NCBI GenBank assembly: GCA_024636555.1 | Contig: JAGXGW010000064.1 | Coordinates: 62,001 to 126,000, forward strand | DNA: 64,000 nt | From: Paracoccaceae bacterium | Lineage (GTDB): Bacteria > Pseudomonadota > Alphaproteobacteria > Rhodobacterales > Rhodobacteraceae | Direction: 5' to 3' | Part shown: positions 29,258-40,805 of the stretch, in pieces | How positions within the stretch are numbered: the stretch's first letter is position 1 | How the letters are laid out: each line of letters opens with the position of its first letter | Position numbers and translations under genes: made by a program | The notes under the pieces: generated by a model | The model's database searches: none | What the model was told of the DNA's origin: nothing | The model's input: only the letters and a program-made list of their open reading frames with translations

Positions 29258-29803
29258 ATGGGCTGGAAACTGAAAAAGACTGTCGTGTTGGTGGGAATGA
29301 TGGGGGCGGGAAAGACCGCCGTGGGCAAGGCGCTGGCCACGCGACTCTGTGTTCCCGTTCTCGATTCGGATGCCGAGATCGAGCGCGCGGCGGCCCGCAG
29401 TATCCCCGAGATTTTCGTCCGCGACGGCGAGGCGTTCTTTCGCCTCAAGGAAAGCCAGGTGATCGAGCGGCTTCTGACGGGACGCACAGGGATTTTGTCC
29501 ACCGGCGGCGGCGCTTACATGTCGGAGCGCAACCGCGATGCGATCTCGCAACACGGTGTCGCGGTCTGGCTCGATGCCGATCTGCCGCTTTTGTGGCAGC
29601 GGGTGCGCCACAAGGACAGCCGCCCGCTGCTGCGCACCCCCGATCCGCTGGGCACATTGCGCGCCCTGTACGAGCAGCGCGTACCGGTCTATGCGCTGGC
29701 CGAACTGCGGGTGGCTGTGGCGCCGCGCTATTCGATTGATGAAACGGCAGAGCTTGTCCTGCAAGCGCTGTTGACCCGCCCCGACGTTCTGGAGCCGAGC
29801 TGA
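29258..29803 (+). CDS. aroK: shikimate kinase
   Basis: MGWKLKKTVVLVGMMGAGKTAVGKALATRL P-loop; GEAFFRLKE; STGGGAY; start could be GTG 29213. Confidence 0.9.
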   Translation: MGWKLKKTVVLVGMMGAGKTAVGKALATRLCVPVLDSDAEIERAAARSIPEIFVRDGEAFFRLKESQVIERLLTGRTGILSTGGGAYMSERNRDAISQHGVAVWLDADLPLLWQRVRHKDSRPLLRTPDPLGTLRALYEQRVPVYALAELRVAVAPRYSIDETAELVLQALLTRPDVLEPS

Positions 29804-30918
29804 TGACCGAAATCGTCCATGTCCCCTTGGGCAACCGCGCCTATGACGTGCATATCGGCCCCGATCTGCTGGCCCGCTCCGGCACGCTGATCGCGCCCTT
29901 GCTGCGGCGTCCGCGCGTGGCGGTCATTACCGACGAAAACGTGGCGGCGCTGCATCTCGACGCGCTGCGCGACGGACTTGCCCGCGCGGGCATCACAATG
30001 GAGGCGCTGGCCCTGCCGCCGGGAGAGGCCACAAAAAGCTGGCCGCACCTGACCCGCAGCGTGGAATGGCTGCTCGCGCAGAAGATCGAGCGCAAGGATA
30101 TGGTGATCGCGCTGGGGGGCGGTGTGATCGGTGATCTGGCGGGCTTTGCCGCCGCGATCCTGCGGCGCGGCGTGCGCTTCGTGCAACTGCCCACCAGCCT
30201 GCTGGCACAGGTGGACAGCTCCGTCGGCGGCAAGACCGGAATCAACGCGCCGCAAGGCAAGAACCTGATCGGGGCCTTCCACCAGCCCAGCCTGGTGCTG
30301 GCAGATACGGCGGTGCTCGGCACGCTGGCGCCCCGCGATTTTCTGGCCGGTTACGGCGAGGTGGTCAAATACGGGCTGCTCGGGGATTACGCCTTTTTCG
30401 AATGGCTGGAGGCCAACGCGCCCCGCGCTGCCGCCGGCGATATGGCGGCGCGGATCACTGCCGTCACCCGTTCGGTCCAGATGAAGGCCGATATCGTCGC
30501 GCGTGACGAGACCGAGGAGGGCGAGCGTGCGCTGCTCAACCTCGGCCACACCTTCTGCCATGCGCTGGAGGCGGCAACAGGCTATTCCGACCGCCTGCTG
30601 CACGGCGAGGGCGTTGCCATCGGCTGCGCGCTGGCCTTCGAGCTGTCGGCCCGCCTCGGCCTGTGCCCGCAAGAAGACCCCAGCCGCCTGCGCGCCCATC
30701 TGCGCCAGATGAACATGAAGACGGATCTATCTGATATCAAAGGCGATCTGCCGGATGCCGATGCTTTGATCTCGCTCATGGCGCAGGACAAGAAAGTCGC
30801 CGACGGCAAGCTGACCTTCATTCTCGCCCGTGGCATCGGGCAGGCCTTCATCACCCGCGAGGTGCCGCATGACGCGCTGCACCGCCTGCTGTCAGAGGCG
30901 CTGGCCAACCGGCGCTGA
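29803..30918 (+). CDS. aroB: 3-dehydroquinate synthase
   Basis: ALGGGVIGDLAGFAAAILRRGVRFVQLPTSLLAQVDSSVGGKTGIN; NLGHTFCHALE. Confidence 0.95.
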   Translation: MTEIVHVPLGNRAYDVHIGPDLLARSGTLIAPLLRRPRVAVITDENVAALHLDALRDGLARAGITMEALALPPGEATKSWPHLTRSVEWLLAQKIERKDMVIALGGGVIGDLAGFAAAILRRGVRFVQLPTSLLAQVDSSVGGKTGINAPQGKNLIGAFHQPSLVLADTAVLGTLAPRDFLAGYGEVVKYGLLGDYAFFEWLEANAPRAAAGDMAARITAVTRSVQMKADIVARDETEEGERALLNLGHTFCHALEAATGYSDRLLHGEGVAIGCALAFELSARLGLCPQEDPSRLRAHLRQMNMKTDLSDIKGDLPDADALISLMAQDKKVADGKLTFILARGIGQAFITREVPHDALHRLLSEALANRR

Positions 30919-30953
30919 CCCTTTCATCTGTTCGAAAATATCCTCGGGGGGGT

Positions 30954-30976
30954 CAGGGGGGCAGACAGCCCCCCTG
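30954..30976. terminator. hairpin between convergent aroB and tyrS
   Basis: CAGGGGGGC-AGACA-GCCCCCCTG. Confidence 0.55.
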
Positions 30977-30985
30977 CGCGACGTT

Positions 30986-32242
30986 TCAGCCTGCCATCCG
31001 CACCAGAGCGTGGCGCTTCTTGCCCGCGCTCAGCTTGACCGTGCCCGCCAGACGGTCCGCATCCAGCAGCAGGCCCGCATCCGTCACCTCCGCATCGTCC
31101 AGCTTCGCGCCGCCCTCGGAAATCAGCCGCTTGGCCTCCTTGCCCGACCCAGCAAGCCCGCTGCGCACGATCAGTTGCACGATGGAGATGCCGTCGCCCA
31201 CCTCGGCGGCGCTGACCTCGAAGGTCGGAAGGTCATCGCCCACGCCGCCCTTCTCGAACACCTCGCGCGCCGTGGCCTCCGCTGCCTCTGCCGCCGCCTT
31301 GCCATGCAGCAGGCCAGTTACCTCGTTGGCGAGGATGATCTTGGCCGCGTTGATCTCGGCCCCTTCCAGCGCGCCCAGACGGTCGCATTCCGCGACCGGC
31401 AATTCGGTATAGAGCTTGAGGAAGCGGCCCGTATCGGCGTCGGTGGTGTTGCGCCAGAATTGCCAGAATTCGTAGGGCGACAGCATGTCGGCATTGAGCC
31501 AGATCGCACCGCCCGCCGATTTGCCCATCTTGCGCCCGTCACTGGTGGTCAGCAGCGGCGTGGTCAGCCCGAACACGTGGCTGTCGATCACCCGGCGGGT
31601 CAGGTCGATCCCGTTGACGATGTTGCCCCATTGATCCGAGCCGCCCATTTGCAGGCAAACACCGTAGCGGCGGTTCAGCTCCATGAAATCATAGGCTTGC
31701 AGGATCATGTAGTTGAATTCGAGAAACGACAGCGACTTGTCGGGATCGTTCAGCCGCGACTTGACGCTCTCGAAGCTTAGCATCCGGTTGATCGAGAAAT
31801 GCCGCCCGATATCGCGCAGGAATTCGAGGTAGTTCAACCCGTCCAGCCATTCGGCATTGTTGAGCATGATGGCACCGGTATCGCCCTCGGCGTAGTCGAG
31901 GTAGCGGCCGAAAACCTGCCCCATGCCCGCGATATTGGCGTCGATCTGGGCGGCATCCAGCATCGGACGTTCGTCCGAGCGGAAGCTGGGATCGCCCACC
32001 TTCGTGGTACCGCCGCCCATCAGGGTCACCGGCTTGTGTCCGGTCTTTTGCAGCCAGCGCAGCAGCATGATGTTGAGCAGATGGCCCACATGCAGCGAGC
32101 GTGCGGTCGCGTCATAACCGATATAGGCCGGAACCACCCCCTTGATCAGCGCATCATCCAGACCCTGAAGGTCGGTGCAATCGGCCAGAAATCCGCGCTC
32201 GATGATGATGCGCAGAAATTCCGATTTCGGGCGATAGGTCAT
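30986..32242 (-). CDS. tyrS: tyrosyl-tRNA synthetase
   Basis: [15 protein letters not shown] (HIGH-like), [11 protein letters not shown] (KMSKS), C-terminal S4 domain. Confidence 0.95.
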   Translation of the reverse strand: MTYRPKSEFLRIIIERGFLADCTDLQGLDDALIKGVVPAYIGYDATARSLHVGHLLNIMLLRWLQKTGHKPVTLMGGGTTKVGDPSFRSDERPMLDAAQIDANIAGMGQVFGRYLDYAEGDTGAIMLNNAEWLDGLNYLEFLRDIGRHFSINRMLSFESVKSRLNDPDKSLSFLEFNYMILQAYDFMELNRRYGVCLQMGGSDQWGNIVNGIDLTRRVIDSHVFGLTTPLLTTSDGRKMGKSAGGAIWLNADMLSPYEFWQFWRNTTDADTGRFLKLYTELPVAECDRLGALEGAEINAAKIILANEVTGLLHGKAAAEAAEATAREVFEKGGVGDDLPTFEVSAAEVGDGISIVQLIVRSGLAGSGKEAKRLISEGGAKLDDAEVTDAGLLLDADRLAGTVKLSAGKKRHALVRMAG

Positions 32243-32344
32243 CTCTCTTGTCCCTCGGTGGTTTGCGCGGCATGTATATTGTGGAACGCGGTGCATGCAA
32301 ACCGCTATTCGGGGCCAATGCGCCCCTTGAGGGCAGGGGATGGA

Positions 32345-33445
32345 ATGATGCGGGATGCAAGGGTGATCCGCGCCTTGGGGGCCATGTCGGGCACATCGCT
32401 GGACGGGGTGGATGCGGCGGTGGTCGAGACCGATGGCGAGGCGATCGCGGGCTTTGGCCCCAGCCGCTACCGCGCCTATACCGGGCCCGAGCAGCAAATA
32501 TTGCGCGCAGCCCTTGGCAAATGGCCCGGCGATAGCGGGCTCGAAGCGGCGCAGGCGCTGGTGGAGGATGCGCATGTCGAGGTGCTCGCGGGTTTTGCCG
32601 ATGCCGAACTGGTCGGCTTTCATGGCCAGACCCTTGCCCATGATCCCGGCGGGCGCGGCACGCATCAACTGGGCGACGGGGCGGCCCTGTCGGCGCGGCT
32701 GGGCAAGCCGGTGGTGTGGGATTTCCGCAGCAACGACATCCGGCTGGGCGGGCAGGGCGCGCCCTTGGCGCCGTTTTTCCATTTCGCCTGCGCCAAATGG
32801 ATCGGGGCCACCGCGCCGCTGGCTTTTCTCAACCTTGGCGGGGTCGGCAATCTGACATGGGTCGATCCCGGCCATGCCAAACCCGACATGCCCGGCGCCT
32901 TGCTGGCCTTTGACACCGGCCCCGCCAATGCGCCGATCAACGATCTGGTGCATACGCGTCTTGGTCAGGCGTATGACAGGGACGGGGCGCTTGCCGCGCG
33001 GGGCAGGGTCGTTGACGGCGCGCTGGAGCTGTTTCTGGAAGAGGGGTATTTCCTGAAGATGCCGCCAAAATCGCTCGACCGCGATGCCTTTTCCGACATG
33101 CTGGAGCTGGTGCGCGAGCTTGACGATGCCGATGCCGCCGCAACCATGACGGCGATGGCGGCGGCTTCCGTGATGCGCGGGATGGAGCATTGCCCCGCGC
33201 CGCCCGCGCGATTGCTGGTCACAGGTGGCGGGCGGCACAATCCGGTGATGATGCAGATGCTGCGGGCCGGACTGGATTGCCCCGTCGATCCGGTCGAGGC
33301 GGTGGGGCTGGACGGTGACATGCTCGAAGCGCAGGCCTTTGCCTATCTTGCCGTACGCGTGGCGCGCGGTCTGCCGACATCCTGCCCCGGCACCACGGGG
33401 GTGCGCGCTGCTGTCGGCGGGGGCATTCTGAGCGGCAAGCTCTGA
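32345..33445 (+). CDS. anmK: anhydro-N-acetylmuramic acid kinase
   Basis: [30 protein letters not shown]...[10 protein letters not shown]; divergent from tyrS. Confidence 0.92.
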   Translation: MMRDARVIRALGAMSGTSLDGVDAAVVETDGEAIAGFGPSRYRAYTGPEQQILRAALGKWPGDSGLEAAQALVEDAHVEVLAGFADAELVGFHGQTLAHDPGGRGTHQLGDGAALSARLGKPVVWDFRSNDIRLGGQGAPLAPFFHFACAKWIGATAPLAFLNLGGVGNLTWVDPGHAKPDMPGALLAFDTGPANAPINDLVHTRLGQAYDRDGALAARGRVVDGALELFLEEGYFLKMPPKSLDRDAFSDMLELVRELDDADAAATMTAMAAASVMRGMEHCPAPPARLLVTGGGRHNPVMMQMLRAGLDCPVDPVEAVGLDGDMLEAQAFAYLAVRVARGLPTSCPGTTGVRAAVGGGILSGKL

Positions 33446-33587
33446 TCCGGCGCGGCCAATCCGTCTTTGTCAAAGGCGCAACCGGCCATTGTGCCTTGGC
33501 GCAGGCATGCTAGAGTCCGCGCAATCCGGTTGTGGCCCGTGCCGCAGGGGTCATGGCGCAACGTATTGTTATACAAAGGCTATTTAG

Positions 33588-35042
33588 ATGGCATCTCGGG
33601 TCATTCCGGTCGATCCTTTCGATCTGGTTGTGTTTGGTGGCACCGGCGATCTGGCGCGGCGCAAGATCCTGCCTGCGCTGTTCCGCCGCTATTGCGCGGG
33701 CCAGATGCAGGCGGGCACAAGGATCGTGGCCGCGGCCCGCACCGAGATGGACAGTGCCGCCTACCGCGAGATGGTGGCGGCCGCACTGGACGAGTTCGAC
33801 ACGCCGCACGCGCATGATGCGGACCAGCGCCGCGCCTTTCTGGACGGGTTGCATTACGTCACGCTGGACGCGACGGGTACACAGGGCTGGGAAGAGCTGG
33901 CCGCGCTGATGTCGCGCGACCGGATCAAGGCTTATTACTTCTCTGTCGGGCCTGCGCTGTTCGGCCCGTTGGCGGAACGGCTGCACGAGTATGGCATGTC
34001 GGATGACGAGGCGCGCATCGTGGTCGAAAAACCATTTGGCCGCGATCTGGAGAGTGCCCGCGCCCTCAACCTGACACTGGCGCGTCACTTCACGGAAAGC
34101 CAAATTTACCGGATCGATCATTATCTGGGCAAGGAAACCGTCCAGAACCTGATGGCGATCCGCTTTGGCAACATGCTGTTCGAGCCGTTGTGGAACAGCC
34201 AGTATGTCGATCATATCCAGATCACCGTGGCCGAAACCGTGGGTGTCGGCGGGCGGGCGGATTACTATGACCGCTCGGGTGCTATGCGCGACATGGTGCA
34301 GAATCATCTGATGCAGTTGTTGTGCCTGATCGCGATGGAGCCGCCTGCCAAGTTTGACCCCTCGGCGGTGCGCGACGAAAAGCTCAAGGTGATCCGCGCG
34401 CTGGACCCTGTTGTGCCGAACGACATCGTGCGGGGCCAGTATCGCGGCGTCGACGACAAGCCGGGCTATGCCGAGCATGTCGAGAATGCAGCCTCTACAG
34501 TGGAAAGTTTCATCGCGCTCAAGGCCCATATCAGCAACTGGCGGTGGGCGGGTACACCGTTCTATCTGCGCACCGGCAAACGCCTGCGGGCGCGCAACTC
34601 GGAAATCGCAGTGGTCTTCAAGGAAGCGCCGCACTCCATCTTCGGGGCCGAGGCGGGACGGCATCGCAATATCCTGACGATCCGCCTGCAACCCAACGAA
34701 GGCATAGATCTGGGTGTGACGATCAAGGAACCCGGGCCGGGGGGGATGCGTTTGGTGGACGTGCCTTTGGACATGACCTTTACAGAGGCATTGGGGCCGG
34801 ATGCGGAGGATGTGCCGGATGCCTATGAAAGACTCATCATGGACGTGATACGCGGCAACCAGACCTTGTTCATGCGCGGCGACGAGGTCGAGGCGGCATG
34901 GGCATGGACCGATCCGATCATCGCCGACTGGGAAGCCAGCGGGGATGCGCCCTTTGCCTATGACAGCGGCAGCGCTGGCCCGGAAGAGGCTTTGGCCCTG
35001 ATGCACCGCGACGGCCGCCGCTGGAGAGAGATACGCCTATGA
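33588..35042 (+). CDS. zwf: glucose-6-phosphate 1-dehydrogenase
   Basis: VVFGGTGDLARRKILPALF; RIDHYLGKETVQNL. Confidence 0.96.
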   Translation: MASRVIPVDPFDLVVFGGTGDLARRKILPALFRRYCAGQMQAGTRIVAAARTEMDSAAYREMVAAALDEFDTPHAHDADQRRAFLDGLHYVTLDATGTQGWEELAALMSRDRIKAYYFSVGPALFGPLAERLHEYGMSDDEARIVVEKPFGRDLESARALNLTLARHFTESQIYRIDHYLGKETVQNLMAIRFGNMLFEPLWNSQYVDHIQITVAETVGVGGRADYYDRSGAMRDMVQNHLMQLLCLIAMEPPAKFDPSAVRDEKLKVIRALDPVVPNDIVRGQYRGVDDKPGYAEHVENAASTVESFIALKAHISNWRWAGTPFYLRTGKRLRARNSEIAVVFKEAPHSIFGAEAGRHRNILTIRLQPNEGIDLGVTIKEPGPGGMRLVDVPLDMTFTEALGPDAEDVPDAYERLIMDVIRGNQTLFMRGDEVEAAWAWTDPIIADWEASGDAPFAYDSGSAGPEEALALMHRDGRRWREIRL

Positions 35043-35710
35043 ACATGAACGAATATCCCGACGAGGAAATGCTGGCGATCAATCTGGCCAACGTCCTTGC
35101 GGGCAAGCTGACGGCGGCGCTGATGGTCGATGACAGCGTAACATTCGTGGTGCCGGGGGGCAGCACGCCCGGCCCTGTGTTCGACGCCCTGTGCGATTCC
35201 GATCTGGAATGGTCGCGCGTCACGGTGATGCTCAGCGACGAGCGGTGGGTGCCCGAGGACGATCCGCGCTCCAATGCCGCGCTGATCCGCGACAGGCTGC
35301 TGACAGGCCGCGCGGCGGCGGCAACTTTCGTGCCGTTCTACACCGGCAGCGAGACCCCCGAAGAGGCGCTGGCCGGGCTTGAAGCACGGATTGCGCCGCT
35401 TTTGCCCGTTTCGGTCGCCCTGCTGGGCATGGGGGCTGACATGCACACGGCCAGCCTGTTTCCGCGCGGCGACAACCTGCGCCTTGCGTTGGATGCCGAG
35501 GCACCGATCCTTGTGCCGATGCGGGCCGAAGGGCTGGATTGCGCGCGCGTCACCTTGTCGGCGCGCGTTCTACAAGACGCACTCAACCTGCATCTGGTGA
35601 TCCTCGGGCAGGCCAAACGCGACGCGCTGGAGCGCGCCCTGACCCTGCCCCCCGAAGAAGCGCCAGTTGCTGCTGTTCTGGACGAGATGGAGGTTCATTG
35701 GGCCGCATGA
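35039..35710 (+). CDS. pgl: 6-phosphogluconolactonase
   Basis: [35 protein letters not shown] overlap with zwf. Confidence 0.92.
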   Translation: MNMNEYPDEEMLAINLANVLAGKLTAALMVDDSVTFVVPGGSTPGPVFDALCDSDLEWSRVTVMLSDERWVPEDDPRSNAALIRDRLLTGRAAAATFVPFYTGSETPEEALAGLEARIAPLLPVSVALLGMGADMHTASLFPRGDNLRLALDAEAPILVPMRAEGLDCARVTLSARVLQDALNLHLVILGQAKRDALERALTLPPEEAPVAAVLDEMEVHWAA

Positions 35711-37317
35711 CCAAGATTGATGATTGCTGGGGGCGGCTGGACGCCCTGAAAACCGATGCGCTGTCGCGTCCGATCCTGTCGCTCTTCAGCGCAGACCCGG
35801 ACCGCGCCGCGCGCTTTTCCGCGCGCTTCGACGGCCTGCTGCTAGATTACGCCAAGACCGCGATAGATGCACCGGTACGCGACGCCCTGCTGGATCTTAC
35901 CCAATGCGCCGCTGTCGAGGACCGCCGCGAGGCGATGTTCGCAGGCGACGCGATCAACGAGACCGAGGGCCGTGCGGTGCTGCACACCGCCTTGCGCGCG
36001 CCGGATGATGCCGTGATCAAGGTTGAGGGCGCGGATGTGATGCCGACGGTCCGCCAGACACGGGCGCGGATGCGGGAATTCGCACAGGCGCTGCGGGCGG
36101 GCCAGATTGCGGGGCAGGGTGGCCCGATCACCGATGTGGTCAATATCGGCATCGGCGGCTCAGATCTGGGGCCGGCGATGGCGGTTCTTGCGCTGGCGCC
36201 CTTTCATGACGGGCCGCGCTGCCATTTCGTCTCCAACGTGGACGCAGCACATATCGCCGATACGCTCAAGGAGCTGGATGCGGGCCGGACGCTGGTGATC
36301 GTCGCCTCCAAGACCTTCACCACCACCGAGACGATGACCAATGCCGCAACCGCGCGCGACTGGATGGGGCAAAGCGTCAGCGATCCCGGCGCGCAGTTTG
36401 TGGCGCTTTCCTCCGCCACGGCCAAAGCGGTTGATTTCGGCATCGCCGAGGACCGCGTCTTCGGGTTCGAGGACTGGGTCGGCGGGCGCTATTCGATGTG
36501 GGGGCCGATCGGGCTGGCGCTGATGCTCGCTGTCGGGCCGGACCACTTTGACGCGTTTCTGGAAGGAGCCGCCGCGATGGACGCGCATTTCCGCGCCGCA
36601 CCGCTGGCCGAGAACCTGCCGGTTCTGCTGGCGCTGACAGGGCTGTGGCACCGTCAGGTTTGCGGCTATGCCAGCCGCGCCGTGCTGCCCTATGACCAGC
36701 GGCTGTCGCGTCTGCCTGCCTATCTGCAACAGCTGGAGATGGAGAGTAACGGCAAGCGCGTGGCGATGGACGGCACCGACCTCAGCCGCCCCTCCGGACC
36801 GATTGTCTGGGGCGAGCCGGGCACCAACGGGCAACATGCCTTCTACCAGTTGATCCATCAGGGCACCGATGTGGTGCCCTGCGAATTCCTGATCGCCGCT
36901 GAGGGGCACGAGCCGGAACTGGCGCATCATCACCGCCTTCTGGTGGCCAACTGTCTGGCGCAATCGGAGGCGCTGATGCGGGGCCGCTCGTTGGAGGAGG
37001 CCCGCGCGATGATGCGCGAAAAGGGGCTGTCGGGCGCAGAGCTTGAGCGGCAGGCCCGCCACCGTGTCTTCCCCGGCAACCGGCCCTCTGTCACGCTGGC
37101 CTACGACCGGCTGACGCCGCGCCGTCTGGGGCAGATCGTGGCGCTCTACGAGCACCGCGTCTTCGTCGAGGGTGTCGTGCTGGGCATCAACAGCTTCGAT
37201 CAATGGGGGGTGGAGCTTGGCAAGGAACTGGCCACCGCGCTGCAACCGTTGCTGGAAGGCGGCAATGCGGATGCCAAGGACGGATCGACACAGGCGCTGA
37301 TCAGGTTCCTGACCTAG
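35707..37317 (+). CDS. pgi: glucose-6-phosphate isomerase
   Basis: [43 protein letters not shown] overlap with pgl. Confidence 0.95.
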   Translation: MTKIDDCWGRLDALKTDALSRPILSLFSADPDRAARFSARFDGLLLDYAKTAIDAPVRDALLDLTQCAAVEDRREAMFAGDAINETEGRAVLHTALRAPDDAVIKVEGADVMPTVRQTRARMREFAQALRAGQIAGQGGPITDVVNIGIGGSDLGPAMAVLALAPFHDGPRCHFVSNVDAAHIADTLKELDAGRTLVIVASKTFTTTETMTNAATARDWMGQSVSDPGAQFVALSSATAKAVDFGIAEDRVFGFEDWVGGRYSMWGPIGLALMLAVGPDHFDAFLEGAAAMDAHFRAAPLAENLPVLLALTGLWHRQVCGYASRAVLPYDQRLSRLPAYLQQLEMESNGKRVAMDGTDLSRPSGPIVWGEPGTNGQHAFYQLIHQGTDVVPCEFLIAAEGHEPELAHHHRLLVANCLAQSEALMRGRSLEEARAMMREKGLSGAELERQARHRVFPGNRPSVTLAYDRLTPRRLGQIVALYEHRVFVEGVVLGINSFDQWGVELGKELATALQPLLEGGNADAKDGSTQALIRFLT

Positions 37318-37338
37318 CGGTAGTGCCTGCTCAGACTG

Positions 37339-37509
37339 TCAGAGCTTGAGCATCATCACCCAAGCGGCAGCCATGAGAGCCGTAATCAGGCTGAGCGCGA
37401 TGGCCTCGCTGCGCCGCAACTTGCGCCGCGCCTCCCGTTCGGGCCGTATGGAGACCGGCGTTGCGTCGGCTGTCGGTGTCGGCCCTGTTTGATCGGATTG
37501 TCTCGTCAT
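37339..37509 (-). CDS. small single-TM protein
   Basis: MTRQSDQTGPTPTADATPVSIRPEREARRKLRRSEAIALSLITALMAAAWVMMLKL. Confidence 0.45.
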   Translation of the reverse strand: MTRQSDQTGPTPTADATPVSIRPEREARRKLRRSEAIALSLITALMAAAWVMMLKL

Positions 37510-37637
37510 TTTCCCCCCGAAGATATGAACGGGAGCGGACTTTGCTGCCACAAAGCGCCGCCCCCGCCAGAGACCACCCGCACCTTTGCGCCAAGGCGCG
37601 CGGGATCAGGCGGCCTGTCTGAGGATCATTGTCGGAT

Positions 37638-38189
37638 TCACTTGGGCACGAGCACGGAATTGACCACGTGGATCACCCCGTTGGACTGCATGACATCCGA
37701 GATGGTGACGCGGGCGGCATTGCCGCTTTCATCCAGAATGAACAGGTTGCGGCCCTTGACCTGCGCCGACAAGGCGTCACCCGAGACAGCGTTCATATGA
37801 TAGAACCCGTCGCTGCTGGCGCGGGCGCGGGCGGCGATCTGGGCGGTGGACAGATTGCCCGCCACCACATGCGCGGTCAGCACCTTTTGCAGCATCGCTT
37901 TGTTTTCCGGCATCAGCAGCGTTTCGACCGTGCCTGCGGGCAAAGCCTCGAAAGCGGCATTGACGGGCGCGAAGACGGTGAACGGGCCGGGGCCCTGCAG
38001 CGTTTCGACCAGTTCGGCGGCCTGTACGGCGGCCACAAGCGTGGTATGATCGGCGGAATTGACCGCGTTCTCGACGATATTGCGCGTCTCGAACATATCC
38101 GCGCCACCGACCTGCGGATTGGCGGCCATGGCGGTGGAGGCGGCGGTAAGGGTGGTGGCCAGCAGCAGGGCCTTGAGTGTCTGTTTCAT
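37638..38189 (-). CDS. fasciclin domain-containing exported protein
   Basis: Signal peptide; TLQGPGPFTVFAPVNAAFEALPAGTVETLL...LTAHVVAG. Confidence 0.92.
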   Translation of the reverse strand: MKQTLKALLLATTLTAASTAMAANPQVGGADMFETRNIVENAVNSADHTTLVAAVQAAELVETLQGPGPFTVFAPVNAAFEALPAGTVETLLMPENKAMLQKVLTAHVVAGNLSTAQIAARARASSDGFYHMNAVSGDALSAQVKGRNLFILDESGNAARVTISDVMQSNGVIHVVNSVLVPK

Positions 38190-38356
38190 CTTTTTCTCCC
38201 TTTGAAATCGGCCCCATGAAACGGGCCATATTCAAACCACGGCGACGCGCGGGAGAAAGTTTCACCGCGCGCGATTTTTTTCACCCGTGGTGTGTGTGGC
38301 GCAGGCAGAATGCCTGCGGCGCGGATATTTAGGGCAAGAAGAAGCTATAACGCAAA

Positions 38357-38378
38357 ACGGCCCCGCAGCGGGGGCCGT
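38357..38378 (-). terminator. hairpin terminator after eno
   Basis: ACGGCCCC-cgcagc-GGGGGCCGT-type stem, flanked by TTTT on the minus strand. Confidence 0.65.
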
Positions 38379-38405
38379 CTGTGATGGTATTGCGCGGGAA
38401 CAGGC

Positions 38406-39830
<1,425 letters not shown>

Positions 39831-40718
39831 TCAGCTTTTGCCCGCGCGTCCGGCGATGCGGCGCAACCGCGCCTCGCGCCAGAACGTGTAGATGCCCGAG
39901 GCGACAATCAGCGCCGAGCCAGCCAGCGTGGCAAAATCGGGGTCTTCGTTGAAAAACACCACCCCGAAGATCAACGCGAACACCAGCCGCGAATAGCGAA
40001 ACGGCGTGATGACCGAGACATCGCCCATCCGCATCGCCGCGACGATGGCGGAATAGGCCAGCACCGCCACACCCAACGCCGCCCCGATCATCAGCCATTC
40101 CAGCCCTTGCAGCATCCGGATACTGTCTCCGGTAAAGGCAAGGATGCCCAGTCCCGCAGGCACCGTGGTGGCAAAGGCATAGGCCGACAGTTGCAACGAG
40201 GTGATGGCGCGCGGCACCGTGCGGGTGGCCAGATCGCGGATCGCAAGACCGGCCACACCCAGCAGTGCGAACAGGGAGAACGGCTCGAACGCATCAAACC
40301 CCGGACGGATGATCAGCAGCACCCCGGCAAAGCCCACAAGAATCGCGCTCCAGCGTCGCCAGCCGACCTGCTCGCCCAGAAACAGCGCCGCGCCCAGCGT
40401 GACCACGAGCGGTGTGGCCTGCAGGATCGCCGAGGCGGAGGACAGCGGCGTCAGCGCGATCGCGGTGACAAAGCCCACGGTGCCGATCAACTCGCCCGTG
40501 TTGCGGATCAGCACCGAACGCGCCAGCAGATCGCGCGAGATCAGCCTGTCGCCGCGCAACAGCGCCAGCGAGGCAAAGATGATCGCACCGCCCATGCCCA
40601 GCACGACCAGCACCATTCCCAGCGGGACCGTGGCGGTCAATTTCTTGATGAACATATCCTCGATCGCAAAGCCGAGCATGGCGGCTGTCATCAGCAGCGA
40701 GCCGCGTAGGTTTTCCAT
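39831..40718 (-). CDS. DMT family (EamA) transporter
   Basis: MENLRGSLLMTAAMLGFAIEDMFIKKLTATVPLGMVLV; ten-TM EamA pattern. Confidence 0.85.
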   Translation of the reverse strand: MENLRGSLLMTAAMLGFAIEDMFIKKLTATVPLGMVLVVLGMGGAIIFASLALLRGDRLISRDLLARSVLIRNTGELIGTVGFVTAIALTPLSSASAILQATPLVVTLGAALFLGEQVGWRRWSAILVGFAGVLLIIRPGFDAFEPFSLFALLGVAGLAIRDLATRTVPRAITSLQLSAYAFATTVPAGLGILAFTGDSIRMLQGLEWLMIGAALGVAVLAYSAIVAAMRMGDVSVITPFRYSRLVFALIFGVVFFNEDPDFATLAGSALIVASGIYTFWREARLRRIAGRAGKS

Positions 40719-40805
40719 CTGGTCAGGCCTGTCATGGGGCAGATGCACCTGAAACGGTGCATCGACGCTTGCATTATGGTGGGGGCAGTGGGGTTGGTGA
40801 CCGGG

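Noticed and set aside
30986-33238. 750-aa ORF suggesting a fusion N-terminal to TyrS
   Set aside because: The upstream extension is antisense to anmK; TyrS proper starts at [11 protein letters not shown] (32242)
35039-35710. Frequent ATGA start/stop overlaps (zwf-pgl-pgi, dsbB-VTT, surA-pdxA, kinase-receiver, GNAT-hydrolase) as an unusual feature
   Set aside because: Common translational coupling in compact GC-rich bacterial operons
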